Positions 34,462 through 45,493 of a stretch of 64,000 nt of DNA are shown here, one piece after another. Position 1 is the first letter of the stretch. Each line of letters opens with the position of its first letter. Source of the stretch: Panaeolus papilionaceus (taxonomy: Eukaryota; Basidiomycota; Agaricomycetes; Agaricales); assembly GCA_015501605.1 (NCBI GenBank), contig JADNRZ010000021.1, positions 62,001-126,000 on the forward strand, given 5' to 3'. The notes under the pieces were generated by a model. That model was not told where the DNA came from, made no database searches, and saw nothing but the letters and a program-made list of their open reading frames with translations. Position numbers and translations under genes: made by a program.

Positions 34462-34878
34462 AAATACAACTTATGACCCTATTGACACGACTAACGAAGG
34501 GGAATATAGCCCTTGATTCCGATAACCTGATGTTTTCTTAGGATGTCTGTATGAGAAATCTGTGTAGGAGCATTGCTTGTATCTTCTAGTATATATTTTA
34601 ATGTTGTTAGTATTGGACTGCGATAATGTGCATCGACCGTCATTGCTTTGTTAAGGGTGCGGTCGAGGAAATGAGCGGTTGAGGGTGATCATAACGTTGT
34701 CGTAGTGGGCGTCATAGATAGGGACGCTTGTGATAACACCATACAGTTGTCTATTTTTGGACGGTTGTGCTATTTATACGAACCCCTAGTATCCGAACTT
34801 TTAGAAGATAATTGCTCAAGTATCTTCCCATAGAAACGCTACCATCATCTCTTGTCGTACTCACTTATATAGCTCACA
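34462..34878. other. Spacer after the MFS gene
   Basis: No gene seen. AT-rich 3' flank of the transporter. Confidence 0.5.
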
Positions 34879-35329
34879 ATGCCGACCAGAACTCCAGCGC
34901 ATCGATGGATTAAAGTGAATGGTCCAATAAGTATCTTACCTAGAACCCCAAAAGAAGCGAAAAATCAGTACCTGTATACACTTATGTGTGTACTGTTTAA
35001 CGGCTTACCTCGCCTTGATATACTTGCTTAGATGCTGTTCTTCTCCAGGCTATTGGGTCCCTCTGGTTCAGGGACAAGCTCTTTAAATACCATTTTATGT
35101 GTCATTTTTCGGCTCAACATTCGCGACAGGTCCTTCCCCCAGTTCATTGAGTCACTCACCTGATCAACGCCTAAATATATCCAATAACTCGCTCGAAAGT
35201 GTCACACAAGAAGTCAGCTGCTATCAACTCGTCAATGGCGTCCAACCTGGTTGGGATGGCAAATTATCTGTACTGATGAATACCTCTTGGTTTCGTGTTC
35301 AGGTCGGCGACGGCGACGCTGAGGGATGA
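34879..35329 (+). pseudogene. Decayed copy of the AIG1-like G-domain gene
   Basis: The order of blocks matches the start of the gene at 19967-21375: a segment like its N-terminus (KVNGPISILPRTPKEAK), the Walker A region read as GPSGSGTS with lysine replaced by threonine, QFIESL, then after a frameshift DQRLNISNNSLESVTQEVS and CYQLVN, and finally VLMNTSWF where the intact gene has VLMDTPGF. In-frame stops and the frameshift near 35155 break it, and the nucleotide-binding residues are lost. The rest of the gene is missing. Confidence 0.8.
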
Positions 35330-36760
35330 TATGAGGCTATAAACGAATACTAAGACTGACTGGGACGACTGAGAAACGACTGAGAGACGAAGAAACTAAG
35401 CCAGACACTGCTGGCGACGCTGAGAGACTAGAAGACGATGTAATATGACTGAAATAAGCACAGATACTGAATCTGGGGAGCAGTAAAGTGATCCAATTTG
35501 CGGAGTAAGATAGTGTACAGATGATATAGGCTACCAAATGAACTATCTACTTAGATGTGGGCCATGGCCGAGGCCTGGCATGTACGAGGCCCATTTTTTT
35601 TAACGATGAATAATGATAAGAATAATATTATTATTTTTTACCTAAGTATGAATGCAAAACACAAAAAGTATAAAGAAATATAAGTATGAGTGCGTAGCTG
35701 CAAATAAAATGAGGATTGAGGAGGATGGGGGGTATTATGAAGCGGCAGACCAATCCGCCGCTTACAAAGGGAACAAACAACGGACCAAACAAACGGGTAG
35801 ATGAGCGTAACAAAAAACGACCCATAAGAACGAAACCCTACAAAGGGCCTCGTAACAAAAAGAGAAAGAGAGATAAAATGACAGAGAATGGATGAAAAGT
35901 GAAGGAAAGCGAAACAAGAGCACGCGAATTAAAGAGATGAAACAAGGAAAAGAAACACAGAACAGGGACTTTTGAATAAAAGTGAGAGAGGAGCGGAGGA
36001 TCGAGGTGCAGAGGTAGTGGCTGAGGGTCCTGATGAATGAGTTACGAAACACGATAAGATGCGGGAAAGGGCTGATGGACATGACAGGTGCGTGCGCTGG
36101 AGCTTGATCGTGATACCGTGGCGTGTGCGCGTGCGTGCTGAATCGGTGAAATTGTCCGAAATGGAGGTATGTGGGTGTGCGGCTCATCACTTGCCTCTCT
36201 AATATCACGACGACGACCCTCCTTTTTCCATTATTTATTCAGCCAGTTATTACTTCAGCCGTCCTCCTCCTTCAACAGGTTGCATTCCAACCTGCCCCAT
36301 TATCTTATCGTTCCATTCTCCATCATAGTGAGGACCCAGACCAAGTTAACCTGCTCGTTAGAAATGCAGGAGACACGCCGAATAGAAATTGAGATATGTC
36401 CTCGGGCCTGTTAGTGCTCTGTGTGGTATGTCAAGGTGAGTTGGGGATAACTAGGTATGTACTTTCTTTCTTTCATTCTTTCAGACTTAATAGTTTCAAA
36501 TTTCGAAACCTGTGGCTCTTCCTATGAACGAGGCGATTGAATCATTGCCCCCAATTCGACTGCTGGACATTTACAATGAACATTGACACTGGCAGGGTTT
36601 TTGAGCGTGCTTCTACGTTGAATTTGCTATGAGCTTCTTGGGATCATCATCATAAAGTGCATGCAGTCCCACCCACGAGCCCTGGTGCCATGCCCACATT
36701 TCCATTGCCGATACCCATGGAGGTTTACATCAGTCAACGTACATATGTTTAATTGCATAC
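35330..36760. other. Gene-free spacer with degenerate GACTGA-type repeats
   Basis: 35340-35430 contains loosely repeated GACTGA/GACGACTGAGA words. 35580-36200 is purine-rich. No supported gene; long reverse frames here are low-complexity. TATAAAA at 36761 belongs to the next gene. Confidence 0.5.
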
Positions 36761-36767
36761 TATAAAA
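36761..36767 (+). promoter_or_regulatory. TATA box of F-box gene 3
   Basis: TATAAAA exactly 47 nt before the ATG at 36808, as for F-box gene 1. Confidence 0.6.
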
Positions 36768-36807
36768 CTCGAGGCATTCCTTCCCTGCTCTAGTTTGTGG
36801 TTGCAAC

Positions 36808-38229
36808 ATGTCTGTCATCCCCTCCTCAGTCTCCATGCTCGACTTCACTCCCCGGGTTATTCATCAAATTTTAAGTCATTTGATGAGCAGAAGGACTTGT
36901 CAATGGTATTACGACGATCCCATACACACCAGTGCAGCAATGAAAGCCATCAGCGCATTTCGCCTTACGTGTCGATATACCAACACTGTTGCTCGACCTC
37001 TCACGTTCCACTCCGTCAGCTTAAATTGTTCAAAAAGCCTCGACCGCGTAACCCAATTCCTCAGCATATTGGATGAAGACCCAACGGTTGCACCTTCAGT
37101 CCGCAGACTTCGGTTATACAGAGAGGATTCCATGAGCATCATACCGCCGGATCAGCGTCAGTCACAGCTTATGCAGAAAATGTGGAAGAATATCGAACTG
37201 CCAAAAATCTTTAGTCACCTAAGGCACTTAGAGACATTTTTTTTCGAGAGATATGATCTCCAATTTTCTTTGAACGGCGGATCTGAATGGCATGACTTGG
37301 GAGAAGAGATGAAGATGGGCATCATGAACCTTACCTCGATGTCCTCCATTACGCCACTGAAATTCTCCCATATTACTTCCTTGCCTATGCATTTGATCAC
37401 CTCTGCACCAAACCTCACGCACCTTAATGTCACAGCCATCGACAAGTTCCGCCCCATTAGATGCGTTCGGGGTCCTGCCAGACCCCGACCCAAGCTAAGC
37501 AGGACGTGCACCGCGGCAGCTCAGCCATATTACAATGGTGGATTGCGACTTAAGTCTCTCAGCGCCGACTTCGGCTGTGGCAGTCTTTATTCGTTACACC
37601 CCACAGTGGAAAGGAGCCTGTCATGGCAGGGTTGTAATCCTCAGCACTTCAGCGCGATACTTCATCGGTCTCGACATTTACTCAAGGAAGTCTCGATGTA
37701 CATAAACAGTGAGTACCAGTATCAGTTCGGTATATCCTTCCTCGTCTTTTCTTGGCCATCCAATTCTGACAGTGTGTGTTTTCCTTATATTTTAGGAGAA
37801 GACCTGGTTGCAATATCCGACTCACTCCCTTCCAGGCTTCATACCTACGAATTCCTCACTAACCTTCGCTTCCTAATAGTATGGTTTAGCCCCAGTCTGA
37901 TTCATCAGCTGGTGTTGTTTCTAAATACCCAATTCATCAGCCCGTCTCCATATATAATCAACTTCGAGATCCATATGATTTATTCATACTCCGGGGAAAC
38001 AGAGGATGAAGATGACGAAGGCTTCATACACATCGTGTCTCCAGGCTGTTGGAAGGATCTCGAAGGATCTATTCAGCGCTCATTCCCGAACCTCAAATCA
38101 TTGGTTTTCAAGTATCCCTCAGATAATGACAAATGCAAATGGTTGCAAGAGTTCAAGGTGTTTATACAATCAGCGTTTACTGAGATGAGGACAGACACAC
38201 GATGTCTTATAGTCTCACCTAGTAGCTAA
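36808..38229 (+). CDS. F-box-type protein, paralog 3
   Basis: Two exons (36808-37708, 37796-38229) give 444 residues. The 87-nt intron has no in-frame stop, so an unspliced read of 473 residues is possible; its position matches the intron of the other paralogs, which is why I splice it. The N-terminus MLDFTPRVIHQILSHLMSRR, the second half FRLTCRYTNTVARPLTFHSV and the repeat-like C-terminus align with paralogs 1 and 2 but are clearly more diverged. A conspicuous acidic stretch (GETEDEDDEG) is found only in this copy. Likely an SCF adaptor by analogy; the target is unknown. Confidence 0.8.
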   Translation: MSVIPSSVSMLDFTPRVIHQILSHLMSRRTCQWYYDDPIHTSAAMKAISAFRLTCRYTNTVARPLTFHSVSLNCSKSLDRVTQFLSILDEDPTVAPSVRRLRLYREDSMSIIPPDQRQSQLMQKMWKNIELPKIFSHLRHLETFFFERYDLQFSLNGGSEWHDLGEEMKMGIMNLTSMSSITPLKFSHITSLPMHLITSAPNLTHLNVTAIDKFRPIRCVRGPARPRPKLSRTCTAAAQPYYNGGLRLKSLSADFGCGSLYSLHPTVERSLSWQGCNPQHFSAILHRSRHLLKEVSMYINSEYQYQFGISFLVFSWPSNSDSVCFPYILGEDLVAISDSLPSRLHTYEFLTNLRFLIVWFSPSLIHQLVLFLNTQFISPSPYIINFEIHMIYSYSGETEDEDDEGFIHIVSPGCWKDLEGSIQRSFPNLKSLVFKYPSDNDKCKWLQEFKVFIQSAFTEMRTDTRCLIVSPSS

Positions 38230-38394
38230 ATAAATCAAGGAAATAAATACTAGTTTTGTGCTTCTTTGACCAGATGTCCTACTGTAACATCGCTTAACAG
38301 CGAGCTAAAACTAAAATTTGAGGATGTTCTCTTGATGTCACACGATTTGTCAAGGAGACTCTGAACAAACCGTGCCAGTCCCACCATATCCACA

Positions 38395-38886
38395 ATGCGC
38401 AACCCGCTGTCCATCCACGATTTTCCACTAGAACTTGTCCACAGGATTATACATTGGTTACCTATCCTATCACAACAAAGGATTCATACTACGAGCCTGG
38501 AATCAATCATTGGACTATTCAAACTGTCAGCGCATGTCGTCTGACATGCGAATATATCGATGCTATTGCTCGACCTTATCCCCTTCATGAAGTCAGTTTG
38601 GGTTGCCATATGGGCCGTGACACGGACAGGTGCTTCAAAGTTCAAACGCATTGCTCAATTTCTTGAAATACTCTATGTTTATCCAACGATCGCGCCGATC
38701 GTGGACACCTTTTGGCTATACGACTCTCAGTTCCGCGATGGAGACCAATGGATTCAACAAGTCATGACAGAGTTAACATTGGGGACCAGTCCTGTTTTAC
38801 CAGAGATCCTTGATCACTTGATATTCCTGACCTTTGCCTTTGAGATTGACATTAGATCGTTGATACCAAAGCTCTACTTCAAATGA
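38395..38886 (+). pseudogene. Broken fourth F-box paralog
   Basis: The ATG at 38395 starts a recognisable F-box half (FPLELVHRIIHWL), then SACRLTCEYIDAIARPYPLH. The frame is lost near 38625 and continues in another frame as FKRIAQFLEILYVYPTIAP, matching the region after the F-box in the paralogs. It ends at about 38886 well before the second exon. A frameshift plus a missing 3' half make it non-functional. Confidence 0.75.
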
Positions 38887-40120
38887 GATACTTTCGGGAG
38901 GGCAATTCAGGGTTCAATTAAGAGTGAACTTCTTTTGGTTCTAAGTATGCCTCCTGAGGGCTGCGTGATAGTGTCGGAAAAATCGTGAAACGCATATTCG
39001 CGCAAATACTCCAGTTTTCAGCGCGTATATGTTCATCAGCATTTCGGTACACCTGTCAACGTAAGAACGTGCGTATAAATGTAACTTGAACATCTGTTAT
39101 TGGCCATGCACTACAAATTACGTGTGCCATTATGATAGTGATATGGGAATGTATGTTACGTGTGCGCTTGACGCTTGACGCTGGTCAGTCCATTCTCTGC
39201 ATATCAGGACATCTGAAAACAGGTACGACACATATCAGCAGGTAATATGTCCCTCTGCACAAGCTGATAACCCAATATATTTCCATCAGCTTCACATGCA
39301 CATATCTGTAAATCACCATTTTTCCGACAAGCATTTGAGGATTAATGCTCGAACACTAGGTTTATAATCTCTGTGGCCGCTTTCGGTAGAGCCGTTAAGT
39401 TGGTTGACAAGAGATTGAAAAGGAGTGTATCCTTGGGTGGTGTTGAGCGGGATTATATGTAAGTCGTTCAAAAAGCTTTCTTCTGTATTTATGAAGAAAA
39501 ATTGTGGAGGTTCTTGACAGCCTCATTGGCGATTGGTATCAATGCCAGAATTGTACTCGTCGCCCTTCTCCACTAGCTCATCAGTGATAAGGTCGAAGGT
39601 GTCCAGTGGAAGGATTCATATTAGAATGGTGCTATGTTGATGTGGGGGGTTTATTCTCTGTGTATTTATGGTGTCGGCGACACAAAGGAGTGTCCTATGG
39701 CATTTTGACTAGCATATAAACTCGACACTCCCAAAGCATGCCTGTATTAAATTTTATACAAAATAAAGTATTTGATTGTTTTTATCTTTCTGCGTGGTGG
39801 GACGTCAGTGGTGAAAGAATTGAATGATAATGCTGCCAAATTGCCAATTGATTTGACGGATGGGTCCCTAGTATCAAAAGCAATAATAAAATAATGATTA
39901 GATTTTGAATCGGATCTGTTTTATTCGAGTGCCATATATTTATGTGCCCTATTTTGTATGTACTCTGGGGTAACTTGATAGAATAACAAACGGTCGACTC
40001 CAGATCTGGCGAAGTACTGAGTGTGGGTGTTCCTCGGTTGAAGACTTGAAGTACCCAAATGGGGAAATTTCTTCCCGATTTGTACAATTCATTTTTTGCT
40101 CCTCCCATCACCATTCTGGC
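38887..40120. other. Spacer before the Grc3 gene
   Basis: No gene supported. Ordinary AT-rich spacer; the last 150 bp probably form the Grc3 promoter and leader. Confidence 0.5.
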
Positions 40121-42739
40121 ATGATAAGTGCTGTAGCTGCCCGAAAGGCTGCACTTGCCGCCCAACAAGCAACGTCGTTCTCTCAGAAATCTAACGAGAG
40201 TGTCATCTCGACTAACAACAAACATAATTCTTCAGCGCAACCACCTTCAGTTGCTCAGTTCAAATCTCCTTCAACCAAGCGGAAGTCGTCTTCGCAGAAA
40301 TCCCGGCCGGAGGTCAAAAAGCCACGAAATGTAAAACCAAGGAAGGATATCAACGGGATGGATGTTTTTAAAGAACAAGCAGATGTAATTGCCATCGATT
40401 CCGAGGAGAGCGACGAAGATGGAGTGGATACAGGACTGTCAGCGGACTCTGATGCAGACTTTGTGTCAGCAAACAATCCGACTTCCAAGCGCCAGTCAAA
40501 GAAGCGGGCATGGTCTCCTAACATGCCTTTACTCGAAAATTCCAGCTCTGATTCTTCACTAGATGACGAGGACATAGATGCTGGGGAACCCTTTGCAGGA
40601 TTGGATGGGTCTACCTTACCCCTCACCCCCAAACCTTCTCGTCCCTCACAGGGATCGCCCGACGAAGGGGTTCAGCTGGCTAGCATGTTTGAGCCCTCAT
40701 TGGACGAAAATATTTTCTTTTTATCAGAAGACGAAGCGAAAACTCTGGGTTCTACAGGAACTGGCACCCTGGTGGGGCTAAACTTCCACGATACATTGTG
40801 TCTCTTGGGGACTTGCACCTTCACATTGCTTCAAGGATGCCTACAGGTTAACGGAGCTCGTCTTCACCCAACTCTCAAGAAACACCGCCTGTTTGCTCCT
40901 CGTTCTTCAGCCCTGCCATTATTCAAATGTGGCAGTGAAAAACTGCCACCTCTTTTGTTGTCGTCCTCCATTCCATCACGCCTCCAAGGATTATTCAATC
41001 ACAGAGTGGTCATCATGTTTCAGGAACTCAGGACGGGAATCGAGAATCTGGGACGCGCCTGTCGAACTTTTGAGAACATTTTTGACCTGCCGAGATGGCC
41101 TGTTGGTTGCGGACACAAGCCGTTCAAAATACAGGGGCTTTCAATGGTGAATCGATAATTAATACGTACATTCTATGATGTCTAATATCTTTTCACTTTA
41201 ATCAGATATCCCAAACAACAAAGGAGTTGCTACCATTTTCATCTCTGACATCATGGTCGAAGGTTCTTCACGACTTGGCGCCATCCACAGCAACACATTC
41301 CGGCATTTATCTCGTCAAAGGACCAAAAAATGTCGGCAAAAGTACATTCTCTCGCAGCCTTGTTAATCATCTCTTAACAGTGTTGGTCTTACCGCTCTTT
41401 TTCACTACATTTTATTCTCAACCTTTCGACAGATATCACCAAGTTGCATATCTAGAATGCGATCTCGGGCAATCTGAGTTTACCCCTGGTGGCATGGTCG
41501 CCCTGAATATCGTCTCATTACCTGTCTTTGGTAGAAACTAAGTCTCGTTGAAATTTTTCAAACACTGATTCCCGTTTAGGACCACCGTTCACCCACCCCA
41601 CCATCCCATTCGCGTCACATTACGTTGGCCACACGACACCGCGATCCACCCCTTCCCATTATCTTGATTGCATCCTTGCCCTCTTGCAGAAATACCGCGC
41701 AGACGTTCAAATATGTGGTGATGATATGGACGACGAGGGCGACACTCGCATTTCTGAATTTATCCCTCTGGTTGTCAACACCATGGGCTGGACGAAGGGC
41801 CTCGGCGCAGACCTCACACAAAAAATACAGGAAATGGTGGAGCCAACAGACGTATTCGACATTCAACCAACAACAAATCATCCCATCGCCCAGGTTTTAC
41901 CTCCAGTAATCGGCCAGACAGGGCAGTTTACCGCCTATCACAACGGTCCTCTGATGCAGGAGCATAACGTACGCGTCCACATTCTTGAACAGGCACCTTC
42001 AACTGCTTTGGCGGGATACACATCGGCAGATCATAGGGCAATATCTATGCTTTCCTACCTCATGGCCGTGTTCCAGCCCGTAGGCCACCTCAACAATGGG
42101 GATGTGAGCAACTGGGAAGTTTCAAGATGGGACGTCAGCCGACCTCTATGTGCTATCCCCCCTTATGCCGTTGATTGTTCAGTGGCACTTGATAAGGTCG
42201 TCCTCACAGGAGCTGGAACCGAGGACGTAGTTGACTCTGAAATCGGCAGGGTGCTGAATGGAGCCATTGTGGGACTTGTCAGTTGCGGTGTTGGGGCTGT
42301 TGAAATCGACGACGGACCTAACTCCAGTAGCAGCGACTCATCTTCAGGAATTCCGTATACACAACAAGCCCCTCTACCACTACCTCAAGCCTCAAATTGC
42401 ATCGGAATTGCACTGATCAGAGGTGTCTCTCCCCGAATCTCCGCCGAGGGTATGGATGCAGACCAATCCCAGCCAACGATTATTCTACATATGCTCACAC
42501 CCCTTCCACCGCATATCCTCTCACACGCCAATGCTCGTGTGTTGGTCAAGGGAGAGATGGAGCTGCCTGTCTGGGGGATGCTTGACTTCCAGCGTGATAG
42601 GGATGGGGTTTTTGGCGACGTCGCAGGTGTTGAGCGAGACAAGGTGCCTTACCTGCAATGGGGTAGAGGTCCCGAGGGCGTAATTGGTGGCGACAAAAAG
42701 AGAGTTAGAAGAAATCTGATGAGGAAGGGTCAGTCATGA
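40121..42739 (+). CDS. GRC3: Grc3/NOL9-type polynucleotide 5'-hydroxyl kinase
   Basis: Four exons (40121-41146, 41206-41381, 41433-41530, 41580-42739) give 819 residues. The N-terminal third is disordered, basic then acidic (KRKSSSQKSRPEVKKPR; a DSEESDEDG run). The kinase core has Walker A GPKNVGKS, a Walker B-like YLECDLGQSEFTPGG, then PPFTHPTIPFASHYVGHTTP and the C-terminal domain with NTMGWTKGLGADL. Grc3 phosphorylates the 5'-OH end made by Las1 in pre-rRNA ITS2 processing in the nucleolus; the same role is inferred. The second intron needs a non-consensus GTTGGT donor (51 nt) to keep the frame between Walker A and Walker B; the more obvious GTGTTG donor two bases earlier would shift it. 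Confidence 0.92.
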
Positions 42740-43312
42740 AATATGAGTTGTCGTATCATTGAAGACCTGGTATTTGCTTCCTGTACAACAGCATATTTTA
42801 TCATATTTATACCTCACCACCCCTACAATCCATTATTCCACACTTTTCCTTTCCTAGTCACTATATCATATCATATGCGGGTACGGACAGCCTTCTCGTT
42901 GCATTAAGGAATCAGTTGTATTACACTGGATGAGTATGAGGATGAATTTTGAAATAATAAACATCGGACAGAACAGATAAAAATTACATCCCCACTCGCG
43001 TCGTGGTCATAAAACATTGATGTAAGAGACCTGAATCGATACACTACATATGTACGTGAAAGGTAAACAGTGGTTATGGGAATAAGAGAATCAGAATGAT
43101 TCCAAGCAGAAGGTGAAGAAATAAAAACACAAGAGAGAGAGTTTAGGAGCGATAAAAGACAGCAGACGAAGAGGGGACAAACAACGTGTTCAAAAGATGC
43201 CACATAAAAAAGATGCCACATAAAAAAAAAAGGGTGAGGTCAACAAAAAAAAATGCCAACAATGGAATTAATCTAGAGAACGATGGTGAAAAACCAGACG
43301 AATAAACACAAG
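42740..43312. other. Convergent spacer between Grc3 and the SH3-protein gene
   Basis: Contains both 3' flanks. Near 43200-43250 there are two copies of a short AAAAGATGCCACAT-type word with A-runs. No gene. Confidence 0.55.
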
Positions 43313-45493
43313 TTATGCCGTTTGATCACCTTCCTCGCCTCCCCACCCTTCAAGCATATACGGCTCCAAATAACTCTCCGGAACTAGTGCATGCCTCACC
43401 GCCTTGCCGTCTTGGGCACCCTCAGCCACCAACACTCCAACACCTCCATTCACCACCACGTTTCCCTCCGTCTCAGGCACAACCACAACGGCCCATCCCA
43501 CTCCTCCACCCCGCCCAACGACACGCACAATCTGATCCTCCTCCAACTTCATCTCAGCAGTGCCCTCGGGTTCAAAGGCGTACAAAGCACGATACAGCCC
43601 CGGATAAAGCTGTTCTTCTTCAGCTTCAACGTCCTCATCCTCATCGCCATCCTCAAACCCTTCATCCTGCTCCATAAAATTCCTATTAAAGTCCGGATTA
43701 GAAGCACCACCGCTATTTGTCGCCGTTGAAGACGACGAGGCCTCAGCACCGTACCCATAACTATGGCTTGCCCTTGGTGCTCCCCAGCCCCAACTAGCGG
43801 CCCCCCAATCCTCATCATCCTCGCCCTCGTTCTCAGAGGCACTGCTTCCGGCCCCACTACCCCAACTCATCTCGCTTTCTCTCCTCCTCGCACGCACACT
43901 AGGCGCCATGGCCAGCTTCCTGTTCACCCTTGCAACCCTATTCGCCTTGGGTACATCATCTCCCATTCCTCTATGCCTGTCATCATCAGCTGAGAATCCA
44001 AAATCGCGAATCTTGATGTAAACCTTGGGCGGCCTCTTCGTCGCATGGCCCTCATCCATTGAATCCATCACGGCCTGACTCGGGCTAACCATGCTCGCAG
44101 GCGATTCCAGGGTAGAAGAATGAGGAATCACAATCGCCGACCGAGGAGCATCATCATCTTCTGAGTGTTCCTCAATCGACGCCACGCTGTTGGTAGAAAG
44201 GGTGGACAGCCTCTTCATCGTCGCGGTGGTGGGTGTACCCACAAGTCCGGCCCCAAAACCAATCGAACTGCCATTCCCATCCAACGCAATAGGGCTAGGC
44301 AAGGCAAACGCGTTTATGTCTCTCGGACTGCCCATTGCACGTCCACTGCCGTCCTTGTTACGCAGAGAATTGGCGCGTGAGATGCTGATACCCATACTCG
44401 TGGGCCTAGACGAGCTTCCACCCCCTCTGGATGAGTTGGACAGCGTTCTTGACAACCGTCTCGTCGTCGCAGAAAGAGCAGGAGATGGCGGGGCGGGACG
44501 GTTTGAGAAGAGCGACGGATCCAGCGATGTTGAAAGTGGGCGGGATGGCGGACCGTTCATGCCGGAGTAGGTTGAAACATTCGTGTCGACTGTGAGATCG
44601 GCTGGCTCGTCAAACTCGGCAGGTAGCTTGGGTTGGGAGATGGTGGGCGTGGTACTGGCACTCGTGGAACTGTAGTTGTTGTGGGGAGCGGGCGAGGCGG
44701 GTGGCTCAAGGTAACTGCTGCTAATGCTTGAGGCGGTGACCGTGTTGGTAGTATTTCCATTTTGTAGTGAGGTCCGATGAACGAGGACACTCCCAGGTGT
44801 GGGTGTGGAAGGCGTTGTGGGTAGTGGTGAGGTCGGTAGAGGGACTGAGATGGCTGTATTCAGAACTCCGTGGGTCTTGTCGCCATTTATCGCTCCGTTG
44901 ACGACAACATTAGTTGATCCTGTTGTGGAGCCCTCAACGGTTGCTGTACTCCCGTTTTCAGATTCGACTCCAGATGCTCTTTTACTCGCTTCCTTGTCCA
45001 ACTTTGTAGCACTTTGTTTCCTTGTAGCGGGTGTCTTGACAGCGAATTCGTGGGCCCCTGGTGTGGGTGGTGGTAGGAATGATGATGAAGGGGACGGGAA
45101 ATTAGAAGCAGAAGCTGGTGTCCCCTCTAATGAGATGGAGAGACGAGAAGCTAGAATCGTCATGGCCAAACGTGGGTTCGAATAAACGAGTTTTAAAAAC
45201 GGTGAAGGAGTTTCGGGTTTTGATGGGTGTTGGTTGGATAACGACGCGGAAGACATATGGGACGCAGTTGAGGTTGAGGAGTCGGTTGACGAATTTGAAG
45301 CAGATCGTGGATGTGGTCGATCATGATATGATGGAAATGAGAGAAGGAGAGAAAAAGGATTAATCAGCTTCGTTGTCCAATACAAGATCAGAATGAGAAA
45401 AGAGCAAAATAGGAAAGCAGATAACGCGGGGAGCACGTAGGACGATGTCAAACCGGCCAGGGAGAGAGGCGAAGATTGAGCAGAGAAAAACAT
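43313..45493 (-). CDS. SH3-domain protein with N-terminal membrane segment
   Basis: A single open frame of 726 residues without introns. A hydrophobic stretch at about residues 18-42 (SYVLPALSAFLFCSFLILIL) is a probable single transmembrane helix or signal anchor. The middle 550 residues are serine/threonine/proline-rich and disordered, with an acidic patch (EDGDEDEDVEAEEEQ) just before the C-terminal SH3 domain: RALYAFEPEGTAEMKLEEDQ, the conserved GWAVV-type tryptophan, and ALVPESYLEPY. The architecture, with a TM near the N-terminus and SH3 at the C-terminus, recalls fungal Fus1-like and related cortical scaffold proteins, but sequence outside SH3 is not diagnostic, so no symbol is given. 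It is likely at the plasma membrane, with SH3 facing the cytosol and binding proline-rich partners. Confidence 0.85.
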   Translation of the reverse strand: MFFSAQSSPLSLAGLTSSYVLPALSAFLFCSFLILILYWTTKLINPFSLLLSFPSYHDRPHPRSASNSSTDSSTSTASHMSSASLSNQHPSKPETPSPFLKLVYSNPRLAMTILASRLSISLEGTPASASNFPSPSSSFLPPPTPGAHEFAVKTPATRKQSATKLDKEASKRASGVESENGSTATVEGSTTGSTNVVVNGAINGDKTHGVLNTAISVPLPTSPLPTTPSTPTPGSVLVHRTSLQNGNTTNTVTASSISSSYLEPPASPAPHNNYSSTSASTTPTISQPKLPAEFDEPADLTVDTNVSTYSGMNGPPSRPLSTSLDPSLFSNRPAPPSPALSATTRRLSRTLSNSSRGGGSSSRPTSMGISISRANSLRNKDGSGRAMGSPRDINAFALPSPIALDGNGSSIGFGAGLVGTPTTATMKRLSTLSTNSVASIEEHSEDDDAPRSAIVIPHSSTLESPASMVSPSQAVMDSMDEGHATKRPPKVYIKIRDFGFSADDDRHRGMGDDVPKANRVARVNRKLAMAPSVRARRRESEMSWGSGAGSSASENEGEDDEDWGAASWGWGAPRASHSYGYGAEASSSSTATNSGGASNPDFNRNFMEQDEGFEDGDEDEDVEAEEEQLYPGLYRALYAFEPEGTAEMKLEEDQIVRVVGRGGGVGWAVVVVPETEGNVVVNGGVGVLVAEGAQDGKAVRHALVPESYLEPYMLEGWGGEEGDQTA

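Noticed and set aside
35762..36208. 148-codon reverse open frame rich in Ser, Phe and Leu.
   Set aside because: Low-complexity translation of a purine-rich tract, with no domain, no splice context and no similarity to neighbours.
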